This document shows positions 1-12,605 of a DNA stretch of 64,000 nucleotides, one piece after another. The notes under the pieces were generated by a model that had not been told where the DNA came from, did no database searches, and saw only the letters and a program-made list of their open reading frames with translations. Position numbers and translations under genes: made by a program. Positions within the stretch are counted from its first letter, which is position 1. Each line of letters begins with the position of its first letter. The DNA comes from Gavia stellata (lineage: Eukaryota; Chordata; Aves; Gaviiformes; Gaviidae), in assembly GCF_030936135.1 (NCBI RefSeq), contig NC_082595.1, forward strand, positions 22,147,930 to 22,211,929, given 5' to 3'.

Positions 1-3000
1 TCTAAAAGTGAAGAATTTGTGTTAAAGGCACTGAAGAAACTGCACATCACCCTGGGGATGGTTTTTGGAATTTCTGTAGCATGTTCAAACAAAACTTGAC
101 ACCTTTTTTTTTTTGGTAGAAACTTAGAAGCAGAAATTTAAAGAAACTTTAGGATGTTTACACTCTCCTTATTAAAGCTACATGTATCCCTTTACTACAA
201 AAGTGAGTTATATGTCTAGGTCAAAAGCAAAACTGATCCTTAAGCATGCTAGTAAATTTATACAACATCTCACAGAAAACCTTCATCAGTTCAGTATCTC
301 TTGCAGTCCGTATGACTACTGATGTGTCATGCCAAAGCCATGTACTGGTTGGATAAGGATTCAGAAAACATATGTAATTTTAAAAAAATATCTGGAAATA
401 CCCTGACATGTGGCACTGGTTTGAAATAAGGCAGTAAGTGGTGAAATTCATCAATATCTAGTAATGACAACTTGATCAAGGAAAGTAGTTCCACTTTTGC
501 ATTACAGTTCTCTGTAAAAATGATAGTCTCATACTCTTTGCACTGCTTAATAATTTTCCCTTATATATTTTGTACTTTTCAAAATATATTATTTCTTCCC
601 GACTAACTGCATTATTCCTGCTCGGGAATCTTTCCCTCCAGCTCTTTCAGATATCTCTCTGATGCTTTTAGTTTAGAAAAGACCAACCTGTGCTACAAAG
701 AAGGTTGCTACAAAAGGCAAATCAGAAAACAACCCCAAAACGCCTTATGGCCCTCAGTCATCTTCTAATGCTGCTTTGCTGGGACCTCCAAATTTTTTTG
801 ACCCTTGCGGGGTCAGCTGCCGAGGCGCAGGATGCCCGACTCCACATCCCACAACATTGTGCGTGGCCGCCCTACCCCATGCCCTGGGGGCGGAGCTCAG
901 GCTCCCTCCTTCCTTAGGCATGGGATATGGAGGTGCCACCTGGATGCTCAGGGGATATGTATGAGCTGTTGTGGTAGCCAGATGCAAAAGGCATGTCTGG
1001 GTCTCCTACTGGAGGTGGCATTCCTGTCCTGCTGGTCTGAGCCATGAGGGGCTCCTAAAGCCATGCACGAGATCTGTTCTTTCTCATAGTCCTCACAGAG
1101 AACATCAAAGGCAAGTCTTTTGTCTAGTCTTTAGACAGAATCTACCAATACTCCTGTGGCTAAGCTGGATGCTTCTCTGCTGTTGTCTCCAGAGAGATCT
1201 TTGGATTTGGAAGTCTGTCCTGTCTCCTCCTGGGTCGGAGGTGAGTCCTGCTCCTCAAGGGCTCATTGTAAAAGGCTGCTGTGAGAATGGAGCCTTACGC
1301 CTTGTTACTGCAGCAGGCTGACCTCCCCAGACAGCAGTCATCGCTGCTTTGGCTTTGCTACAGGCTGTTTCAGGTGTAACCCCCCTGCCTGGTTCTGGTC
1401 TGCAGCCCACCTGTAACCCAACAGGCACATTCAAGCTGAGGGCTTTCACCAGACGTGGCTTTTTTGGGGACCCATTTGAAAACTGTGGACCTGTGAATAC
1501 TGTTTCCATCTTTTAATGACTACAGAAGACATCTTAGGACTCCATGCTGCTTTTGGGATGAAAGTGAGCTATGGGTTTGCATGGGTGCCAGCATTATAAA
1601 TGAGGCTATTATGGGTAGTGCTGGGTTTCTGAAGACATGCTGTTGGTGGAGGTGCTGGTGAGAGACCTGGCATAGTGTGGGCCAAGCTGTGCAGCCTTAT
1701 GGCATGTGTGTTGGCAGGCCTTGGCAACTGGCAGGAGCGGACTCTCTAGCATTTTGGTCATGCAGACACATGAGGGTTGGCTATGATTCCAAAACTACAT
1801 CCCTCAACATCTCAGTGCCCTGGAGTGGACGTGAAGAGCTAGAAATCATGGTGGCAGAGAAAGTGGCCTTCAGAGCCCGATCCTGGATACTGTGACAGTG
1901 TAGGCACAGCCAGAAATTATTGAGAAATGTGTCTCAGGACCAGGGTGACACTGATTTACTAATTTTGCATATTAGAAACTTTAAAAACCTGCTGTTTTGG
2001 CATAGAGATGAATCACAGGATTCTGCTTCTGAAAGCCCAAGATCAAAAAGGAAAACCGTGCTTATCACATGGACTGGGAGCCGGAACTTGTAATTTATGG
2101 TCTTTTGTTTTTAAAACAAAACTAAGCCTGCAGACCTCAATATTGCATAATCCACTTCCATGCTCAGGAAGTTTGTTCTGAACTTTGGCTTTAGGAGATT
2201 ACCATATGAGCTTCTACTTCAAACCTAATTATTGCCTAACATGTATTTCTTTCTACACACAGATTTCACAACTGAGAATAGAAGATGTAGACCATGGAAG
2301 CCTGACACTTTACGTCCCAAATCACCACATATTTTGAGATGCAGTTTGGTAGAAAGACTGTCCCCAAAGCAGGTGAAAGAAGACTTGTCTGACTTGTGTG
2401 ATGACTGTATTTGACCTGGCAAGCAATCTCATTTGTACCAGTTGTTCATTTGCAACTATTCTAAACTTCTCTAACCTTTCCCCTCGCTCATCTGGATACT
2501 CCTCTCCTTCCCATTTAGCCTCAGTTCCAAACAGCCTCTCTTTCTTCATGCTTCATCTCCAAAAACTTCTTCCACCAAGCCCAGGACGACAAAATGCTGG
2601 AGTGCTGCAGATGCATTGCAAGAGAGGTGAGAAAGGTGGGCTCCCATCAAGGTGAGCAGAACGGGTTCCCATCGTCCTCCGCTGGCTGGCAGCTGTGAAA
2701 ATACCCCCCCCCAGGAGTCAGGGAGCTGTTACCTCTTCGTAACTCTGACTCACTGAAGGTGACCAGGGCCAGGATACACAGCGCCGCTGCCAGCTTTCCT
2801 CTATGTCTCACCCTTGTTCTACGGACTGAAGGGTAGACTGCATATTTGGGGAAAATAAAAAGAACGGACCCTTCTGAATCCCTAAAAGAACCTGGCAGGG
2901 AGATCGAGAGGCACAGAGGCAGCCGCGTCGAAACTTCCATGTAAACAAGTGATTTTGGAGAGGTAAAAATTTCCACAGTTTTATGTACAAGCCTGGAGGT

Positions 3001-6000
3001 GCTGGAAATCCCCAAATCATCCTGGTGGGGACATTAAAGGACTGCATGAAGCTACACAAAATCATTCAGAATTTTCCCAGAAATTTTGGTGCATGTGTAA
3101 CTGTCACTTGGCAATTACATGCTTTTTTTTTTATTTGAAACCAGCTGCCAGCTGAGAGACTGTTGCCTGCTCTGTTACATGTGTTACATTTACAAAGTTA
3201 TTTTATAAGGTGACAGGCTGCAAAACAGTTTGCAAATGCAAGTTGATCTTGAAAGTATTTTTTATATCTGTGTCTATGGGATGTCCTGTAGAATGAGACA
3301 CATCAAAGACAACTGACACAGATCATGTTCTTAATGTGCCACTGACCTCTTAAAGCACTCTGAAGCTCTGGAGATAAAGCAAAGGTAGGATGGACTTAAT
3401 GGGAGCTAGAAAACCAGTTCAGTCATGACAGTAAGATTTGTCAGGTTAAGAACTGCTTAAACCTAGATGATTTGAATAAAGCAGTAGTTATAAATACTCT
3501 TCTGAATGCAAATGTGTTTCCAGTTTGGGATATGAGCTATAGATTTGAGTGCTCTGCTTCAAAAGGGAAACCAAAATCTGCAGATGGTGTTATTTTTTTC
3601 AATTAAAATAAGTTTTTATGAGATATATTGCTGCTCCAAGTCATTGGGAATTTTTCTTTCAACACTTTCTGTTTTCTTTCCAGAGCTCATTTGCTGAAAA
3701 ATGAGCCTGAATAAGAAAGGCAGCCCCAGGCGACCCAGCCATGTCCCGCTGCGGAGGAGAGCAGAGATGCCAGCTCAGAGAAGGTGGCAAGAGAGGTGAG
3801 GGTGAGCCGACTGCGGAACGAGGGAGCGGGCTCTGCTCCTCTGCTGGCAGGGCACTGGCAGAGGATGTGGGAGCAGCCCTCAGACACCACTAGATGTACA
3901 GCTGCCCCAGAGCAGAGTTTGGTGCAAAATGTTTGCAGAGCCCAGAGCAAATACTCGGGTAGCTAACTCATGAGTGCCATGCTGTTAGGACTGCCCACTT
4001 CTGATACCTCCCAGTGTTTGCAAGGGAAAGATATATCCACACAGACTGCATTCTCAGGTGGCCAGCATAGCCACCCCATAGATGCCTTAGGAGCCTACAT
4101 AATTTCAGTAGATCCCCGACTTGTCTGTGAGCCACAGCACTAGAAGAAAAGCTCATCATTAATACATGCTCCTATTTTACCTGCAGCACGTCCCTTCACA
4201 TCCCACTTTTTGTGGCAGCTTGCTTTCTGCAGGGCATTATCAGGAGTCAGTAAAAGGCGGTCCTACTGCTCCTCTCCGTAGCGCTGGCAGCAGTGCCTGC
4301 AGGCCCTTCGGGTCAGGGGCTAGAGGAGTTCACAAGGGTGATGCTGGCTGCTGTGAGCCGGACAGTCAGAGTTTAAGATACTAATAGAGATCCAATCTAA
4401 ACGGCTGCAGATTTTCTGGGCACTTCTGTGGCTCTCCGAGCCTCTTCCGTGGCAGGGGGAGGCTGTGCTGCCTGCACAGCATTCACCCAAGTTTTCCAAG
4501 TGTGAAATGTGCAGCAAATAAAGGAACCGGGATGCGAAAGAACCGCAGCTGCTCTAGGACTGTTAGGGAGGCTTTTTTACAGGCGAATGAACCCTCAATT
4601 TGTAGTACGACATTGTTTTCTAAACATAGCATAAAAACTGTTATCTTGCCTGGCTGGTCATTAGAAGAGAGATAATTATAGTCTCTGTGCGACAGCCGGG
4701 CCCAGAACAGGGACAGCATTGTCCCAGGTCCCAGCTGAGCTCTAGCACAGGCACCCCAGGCCAGCGCTGGGACAAGGGGGCTCCTTGTGCCCCGGCAAGT
4801 TCAAAAGAGGAATTGAAGTGCTCTAAGTAGGTGTTAAGCACCTATTTCTCTCTCTGACTCTGGCCTTAAAAACTACTCCACAGGAGAAAGGTGAGGAGGG
4901 CAGACCTGTGACGTGCTGTAGCTGCATCCTCCCTGGCTTTATGTGCAACACATACTATGGCTATTATTTTCCCCTCCTTAAAAAAAAAAAAAAAACAAAC
5001 CAAAACTTTACTTCTGCATTTATTTTTATTTTGTTCTGTGTTTCTGTTTTCCAACACAGATCAATGAGACCTGTATGATGGATGGGCTTTCAGAAGGAAG
5101 GACATACTATCTGTTCAGTGTCCACTTTCCGAGCCCTGAATGAGAGGTCTAAACCTCAGCTGATGGTGCAGCACACTGGAGGAGTCCTGGTGGACTCAGA
5201 GTTTCAGGGTGCCAGAACATCCTCTGGGCTGTCAGGAAATCCTGGACTATTGCTTTTCACCATTCATCCAGAAAAGATGGTGCCTCCCCCCCCATTGCAA
5301 TGGGCCAACACGCACCTCCACTGCTCCAGCACCTGCCCATGCCAGTCCCTCTGTACGGGGAGTTCATGTCTATGGGTGCCACGGCATTTTTTTCTATGAT
5401 GTGCTTAGCCTCAAGACATTGGAGGAGGAATATGGTCATAACTGCAGATAGTAAACTGAGCTATCGCTTTTATTGCTCATTTCAGCCAAGTGCCCTAAAT
5501 GACTTACCTATCAACATTTAGGAGACTTTTGGTAAAATGGAGACTTGAACATGCATGTTCTGAGCCTTGGGTTAGCATGTAAAGCTACTGGGCAGTGTTT
5601 TCTGTCTAGACCTTTGTTTGTGGCTCAGAGGTGAAAAGGAAAAATTAAAAATTCTCCAGGCAGACCAGGTACAGTCAAGTCTTTGATGCCACTGTTGCAT
5701 AAACTTCAAGTTTATTTTTAGCAATGTTTTCTAAAAAGCAATGGCCAGAAATAATAAATAATTCTGTTGTTTCAGATGAAGTAATTAGGTGTTTTCCCAG
5801 CTTCTGTGTTCACACTGTGGCTTAGGCAGTACCCTTTTAGAAATATTCCAATTAATCAAGTTTGACAAAAGGGAGTGTAAAAATTAATTTCCCACTACTC
5901 CTGTGAAAGTAAGTAAGTAGCTGAATGAAGAGGCAACATCTTGTTAATGTCTCCACTAAAGGAAAGACTTTGGTAGGATCTCATTCTTATTAGACACAAG

Positions 6001-7831
6001 AGAACCCACATGGCATATCTTTCTTGCATCCCAAGTGTGAGAAAACCTGGTTTAGCTAGTAAAACTACTTGGTTCAACCAGCCAGTGGTAAGTCATGTGT
6101 AAGAATACTACTAGGGAAAGAAGTGTCTTACACAAAGTAGTGAGCAAGTTAAGAACATAACATTCGTACTACAGGTGGAAACGCAAAGCAATATTCAATT
6201 CTATTGGCAGGACAGTCGAGTTTTCTTTTTAAAAAAAAATTTCTTATGTCCCGAATAACAGAAGAACGGGAAGTCTTTTCTGTCATCCCACTGAGAACAA
6301 CCCCAGCAACTTGAAGGATTAGATAAAATATGCAAGCAAAATAAGTCTGTTGAAAATAAGATACTAATTTAATATTCCAAAAGTAATGTGCGTGTGTAAT
6401 GCATTTATTTTTGCTTGAGCTCTCTTTGCATTTCTGAAAGAGACCAGTCTTACAGCCATGACTGTCATTCAAGTGATGAACTGAATAATGTCTGAAGAAC
6501 ATGGTACTACAGATCACAGAATAATATAGACATTCTTTGAGCGTAGTCAAATGCAAGTTGTTTTTAACTTTACGATGTATATGGTAAAAATACAAGCGAT
6601 AAACAAATATGACTCCATTGCTGTTCTCAGTCAATTGTATTATAAAAGCCATCTAAATTACTTTTTCTCTGTGTGTGCTTGCTTGTTTTTGGTGTTTTGT
6701 TTAAATTTTGGAGAAGTTAGATGAAAAGGAGTGTGCTCCAAGAAGGATCTGCCTCTGTAATCTGTAATTCTTTTTTTGCTCTGGATGTGGTATAGTTCCC
6801 ATAAACTTTAGGAACAAAATATTAACTAGGGTTGAAAGTTTGCTTGGGGCATTTGGTTCATGTTCATACTAGTCTTAGAGAAACTGCATTTTGAAGAGCT
6901 TTATCAAGACTCTAATCTCTCCTCAGAAAGCTGAACGGCTGTGGCAGGCTTGACAATGCTATTCATTTTTGGAGCCTCACCAGCAAAACAAGCACTCAGC
7001 ACAAAAGGATAGGCTACTGTACTGTTCACACATCTGTATCTATCCATCTAGCAAGAGAGTTCACACCATATAAATACATATCACTGGGATAATACCATTT
7101 TCCATTCTGTCTCTTGGAGATTAGTGTTCCCCAGTTTCAGGTAGTGCTAATTAATGATACAACACACACCTTCCTATTGATCAAAGAGACAAAGAAAAAT
7201 TCTTGAAAGCAAAACTGTTTTAAATCTAGGGAACAAGTTGCATTACCTATTACACAGTCTCTAAATGGTAGGCATATATATGTCTATTGGTGTGTGACTA
7301 ACACACACCATTCTTTATCAAATAGTTAATCCCTTGCTGTTCAGGCAGTGAGTATATGTGTCCACTTTAACAGTAGGGGTTTAATGCTTTTATAAATACT
7401 TAATGAAGTATATATAATTCAAAGTACAGTTTCATTCTACATCTATGTTTTCATCTTCTTAGCTCTTTGATCCTATGTACACAGCTGGAATGTCAAACAA
7501 AAAATTGTGTCCCTACAGTTTCTTAGCAGTGAAAATATTTAACTATTATCAACAGGCAAAAAAGCAACTCCCCCCTCTCCCCCCATAAATAAATATAGCA
7601 GAGAAATGACATCAGAATTACCTTGCTTGAGGTGTGCAACTTTTTATTCCTTTTCTCCACACAGTATGAACGTGCTATTTTTTCCAAGCTTTTCTGTACC
7701 CCAAACTCCAGCCAACATTATTCTACAGAAGAAGAGGCAGGCAGCAGAGGGAGGCCTGGACACCTTTTCTCTTTCAGAGAGGAGCTAATCAAACATTCCC
7801 ATCAAGCTCCCAGCTCTGTGAAAGGCACATT
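1..7831. other. Intergenic DNA, no gene recognised
   Basis: Only short reading frames occur, the longest being 167 codons at 6149-6652 (minus) with no family resemblance. There are G/C homopolymers near 2706 and a poly-A tract near 4980. No splice-flanked conserved exon, RNA gene or clear repeat was identified. Confidence 0.6.
4980..5005 (+). repeat. Poly-A tract
   Basis: A run of about 16 A followed by A/C-rich bases. No retrogene body is visible upstream, so it is treated as low-complexity sequence. Confidence 0.8.
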
Positions 7832-7913
7832 GCTCTCCTCCCTTCCTCCCTCCCTCCCTCTGCTCCTCTCTCCCTCTCTGTCTCTCCCTCCCTCTGTCTC
7901 TCCCTCTCCCTCC
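7832..7913 (+). repeat. CT-rich simple repeat (CCCT/CTCT-type)
   Basis: An 80-base nearly pure pyrimidine tract built of TCCC and CTCT units. Such polypurine-polypyrimidine tracts can form triplex DNA and are length-polymorphic. No gene is recognised around it. Confidence 0.9.
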
Positions 7914-10848
7914 AGCACACACAGATGTACAGAGCTCCTTACACTGATTTAGCAGTTGAATTAGGCGGTCCTATTTTAAATATATGTTCCCTCCCACATA
8001 TTTTTGGTAGGGATTTCTATGCTCCTTTTGCACTAGCCTGTCAGATTTGTCAAGTTTTTCTCTTTTGGGAAGTGAAGCTTTACTCAACTGATGTTTTGGT
8101 TGCATTTTTTTCAGCCTCCCTGTGCAGTTCAGCACTGTAGTAAGAGGACTACAACCAGTAGCCAGAAGTAAACTACACAGCTCTAAAGATTAAAAATACC
8201 AGATTAGTTAGGTGCAAGTCAGATTTAAAGAAGAAAAATAGCTTTTGAAGAGGTAATAGGCTGTGATGCCTTTACTCATGTGAATAGCATTGTATTCCTT
8301 AAGCAGTTTCCCTGAAGTTGAAGGATTAGTAACAGAGCAAGTCTGTGAGTCTGGCCACAGAGAGGTAGAAGTATGAGATGAGGGTTAGCATGGACTTCTT
8401 TCTGGTGAAGTTGGGTGCGGGAATTTAATAAAATGCTCTCAAAGACTTCTAAACCACCACTCATTTAGTGTGACCTCACCCAATGAGATGATACAGAAAA
8501 TGATTAACTTGTTAAAGTATCTGTATATGGCTCTCCTCAAAGAAAATTTTATTGAGACAATCAAGATCACAGCATTTACAAGATTATCACAGAAAGGGCT
8601 GGTATCATATTCCAGGATGCTGGAATGCAAACTATAATCTGCAATTCCACCTGGGTATTCAGAGGTGTATAGATAACTTGTATGAGTGAGCATACATTGT
8701 TTTATCTAAGATCATTATTGGTGAAAAAAAAAATCTAGAATAAATGCAGGAGGTGATAGAGTTCAAAAGACACATTGGAAAGACATGTAGTTCCTGGCTA
8801 CTTCTGATCTAATAATCCTGTAAATGTGTTTGGTTTAAGGGAAAGTGATTACCTGTTATTTGTGAATCTCTACTCTAGTACTTATGGAAACTGTATAACA
8901 GCTGAGCATATCAATAAACAGTACATCAGCAGAGATTTATCAAGAAGTCCCAACTGTTACTAAGGTACAATGATCCATAATTCATTTAATTCTCTTAATA
9001 CAGAAGTTTGGGCTTGCCATAGTAATCCCTTGTGAGGCAGAATGAAGTGGACTGGCAGAAAGTCTCTCCAGCCAGCAAATCTGTTAGCAGATCTGGCTAG
9101 CAGATCTACTAAAAAAAAACCACAAACCAACCTATTAATTCAAGTTAACACATTCAGAGAATCATCACCCTGTTCATAAGGCTTTGTGAGGTTTATTTAT
9201 TTAGATAATCATCGGCAAAAGGACTGAGACCTTAGGACTGGAAGTTTAGAGGTACATAGGTGCTAGGGGCCAGACATCTAAATATTGGGGTTTTGCAGCT
9301 AAGTGGCTATGTGTCATTTCCCAGTGCTAGTGGAGGTCTGAAGTCCCCACGATAACTCCTTATCTGCAGATGCTGATAGAAATACTCTAAAATTTTTGGG
9401 CACAGACCTTCACTGGTATTTAGCCACTTATTTTCCACTCAGGTAGTTTATTTTCAGAAATCCATGGGCATCTATGTACATGCTGAGATGCCTATATAGG
9501 TTTAAAGTCTCAGGTCAGTGGGTTATCGAAGAAGACTCTTGATCTCAAACCAGTGCAACTGAGAGTACTGAGGAGCGAGCTTCTGGCAAACCAAGACATG
9601 GTCAGATGGCAAAGGCTTAGGCTGTGCCCACAGAGCACACGACAGGACTGCATAGAAATAGCTGGACTAGTGCTGAGTGATGGAGCTGAGATGTCAGAAG
9701 CAGCAGCTGATCGGGATAACCAGCACAGGCAAGAAGTCCTAAGTTTCAGCTTCCGGTACCCGTGTCAGCTCATTGAGGGGTGTACCTGTTGGCATACTGA
9801 ACGTGGTCAGCAAGGTGTCAAAGTAACAGTGACAGCACCTACACCGAGGTCGTGCTTCATCGTTGCTGCTGCAGGGTGATAGTTTTACAAAAGAAAGAGC
9901 TGATAGATCCATTTCTCATTTTCCATGGACAGATTATCGAATTTGTGGGTAAATTGTATCAAGGGCAAAGGGCCAGCGTGGACCTGGCAGGACTCAGCTC
10001 AAATGCAGTGGTCTGTGAACACAGCTCTGTTGCTTCCAGAAACCCAGCAGTGGTGCAGCCCTGTCCATGCTATGCCCACCTGAGCTCTCCCAGCCTGCTG
10101 GCTCTGCTCGGGGCTTGGGGTCAAGGATGCTGCCAGTGGGCTGGCACATTTCTGCATCGCTGCCTATGAGCTAACTCGGCATCCTGGAAATTAGCATCCT
10201 GGGAACCGCGGAGCAGAAGCACTGAGTGGGCAGAAAAAGAAAAACTATCTAGGGTTGTTATTATCCAGGGTATTCAGCCTCTCATTATCATGTGTAATGG
10301 AGAGCTAAAATGTATCAAAACAAAACACTGAGGAGGGCTCTGGCTGTCTCTTTTTATCACAACATTTCTGAGTGTCGCTGCCTGTGCTCTTTCCTGACAG
10401 AAGCGATTTCCAGCCACCCAAGAGCTGGCAACACAAAGTGCGGGAGCAAGAAGTGAGCCACATTGTGTGGCTCCACTTTGGTGCTGGGATTTGCCACAGG
10501 GAAAGATCTGTTCACAAAAGAGCTGACCGTGCAGTCAAGAAGCCACTAGTTTGAAGACAATAGGTATTGAAAACAATTGTCTAGGGGATGGACATCTGCT
10601 CCATATCTGGATGTGTTCATGTCTCCCACCATCGCTACTAGACAGAGGCCTCCACTTGAGTTTTCTTTTAACTGGTAGTACTGTTTGTGGTGGTAGTTTT
10701 TAAGTTTTACTACATCGTATGTTCATTTGCCTGCTAGGTAAAGCAGGATTTAGCAGGATCCATTGAAAATATTATTAAAGGTATGAATGCACACTTAGAG
10801 TGGGTGACAAATTTCAAGGGGCAGAGTCTTTACTACTGCATGACATAG

Positions 10849-10875
10849 ATATGCATATATACATATATACATATA
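10849..10875. repeat. Short AT/ACAT microsatellite
   Basis: Imperfect ATATAC and ATGCAT units, about 27 bases. Confidence 0.75.
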
Positions 10876-12540
10876 GACACCTAGTAAGTAAGGCTAATGC
10901 ACATTACAGCCTCACTCCAGCACAGCAGCAGCAGCTCAGTAACTCTCTTCAGTAAAATATTTTACCAAAATTGCTGCTCTTTTAATTTCCAAGTGGATAG
11001 CACTGACATGCGGAGTAGCTTTATTTACACTGTAATATGAAGCCTGAAAGCAAAGGAACGCAGACCTCTAACCTGTCCCCTGAAATTCTTAATGAAGCAG
11101 CTAACAAACAGGACCAGCGAGTCAAAATGCTTTGATTTCAAAAAGAACTTGAGAAGGTTCTTCATTTTTGAGGAAAATGTAGTGACTGCATTGAATTTGA
11201 TCTACTCAGAGATTACCTACACTCTGGAAGATAAAACAGCAGAAAGAGAGAGATACAGCAAATGTGTGTAAGCAATGTCAGCGTGGACAGGGGAGATAAT
11301 CCGGCCAAGACTCAGTAATGAGGTTTGGTGTTTTCAAACAGGGTTAGCAGCAGACCTGGAAGACCAGACACTTGCTGATGGATCTTAGCCACAGTCCCTT
11401 AAATAAATCTTCATTTTGAAATCATCTGTCATGAAGAATTTTTAAGGTATACAGTTTTTGTTTAAAAAACATTGCTTTGGGTAACAGCTGTGTAAAGGCC
11501 ATGTTGGGTAACAGCTGAAAATCTGACTTCACTGAAGGGAAGCTCACTTCTGTTAATCTAATCCTCATTACAAACCTAACTTCAACATTTTTTAACAAAG
11601 TTTTGTTTATAATATAACTAGTGGGGTTACATGTTTCAGCCAACACAAAAATGTAAGATCCCTTGTGTCTCCGTCCCTCTGTGTGCAGTGATGCACAGGT
11701 AAGTAAGTGAAATAAGGGAAACCTCACCTATTTGGAAATGGCAAATAAATCCACCTGTTCTAGGTTTGATGCTCATGAGCTGAGGGCAGGCAATGATATG
11801 ACCATATACAACCATTTGGGCACCATCAGGGACAGGTGTAGTTTTGGACTTAGGTGTCCAAATTCAGTCCAAGTTCGTTACTGACCTGACCCATAATCTT
11901 TTGATCATAGCTGGCCTTTCTGTAGTGATTTACATGAGCAGGTCAAGCTTTTGTAGAAAGAGGAAGAGAGAAAGATTTTACCACAAGGTAGGTTCACATA
12001 GGTCAACATCTAAATGAGAGCAGAGGATGGTGGCTTCAAAGGCCATAAATTGCTTCCGAGAGGTCTGTGCAAGGTGATGACTGGTATACACATCCTGTGG
12101 AGCAGGTGTGTGCTGCAGCACAACCCATCATGCTCATCTCCCCAACACTCAGGAGGGACTCCTGGCTCCACCAGTGCAGATATACGCAAAGAAAATCCTC
12201 TTCACCTGTTACTGAACAAGCTATGCCTGCAAACTTTTTAGAGAAATCTGAAATTTGGTCGGGAAATTGTTTTGGGAAAAGCGCAGAGTCTCCCACACAC
12301 TGGGTCTTTGTCCCACTTGTGGGACCCAAGGTGCATGCTGCTTTTCTGGCGTGGAGCTGTGGGTCACACTTTTAAAGCCATGAGATCATTTGCTCTCCAG
12401 GCTGCGAGTAGGAAATGTATAAGGAATCAAAGTGATTCAGGGATGAGCTAACTGGCCCGTGATCGTTACAGAGAAACTGTTCTTCTCAGATACCCACTGC
12501 AGGCTTAGTAAGCCAGTACTATAAAGTCCTGTCTCTGCAT

Positions 12541-12605
12541 ATAAGAACAGAAAGCACAGACAAATTAAATGATTTCTGCAAGATAACGCATAGCTATGTC
12601 ACATC
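12541..12605 (+). repeat. Possible ancient MIR-like SINE remnant
   Basis: The order of words (GCACAGACAAATTAAATGA, then GCAAGATAACGCATAGCTATGTCA) recalls the conserved core-SINE phrase GCACAGAGAAGTTAAGTGAC followed by AAGGTCACACAG. Another loosely similar phrase is at 12930-12965. Divergence is high. Confidence 0.25.

Noticed and set aside
3731..3800. Possible GC-rich coding exon ending in a gtgag-like donor
   Set aside because: No conserved protein sequence and no partner exon could be found, so this is not supported.
6149..6652. 167-codon minus-strand open frame
   Set aside because: Composition (Tyr, Phe, Ser, Cys rich) is that of translated AT-rich non-coding DNA; no domain or homologue recognised.
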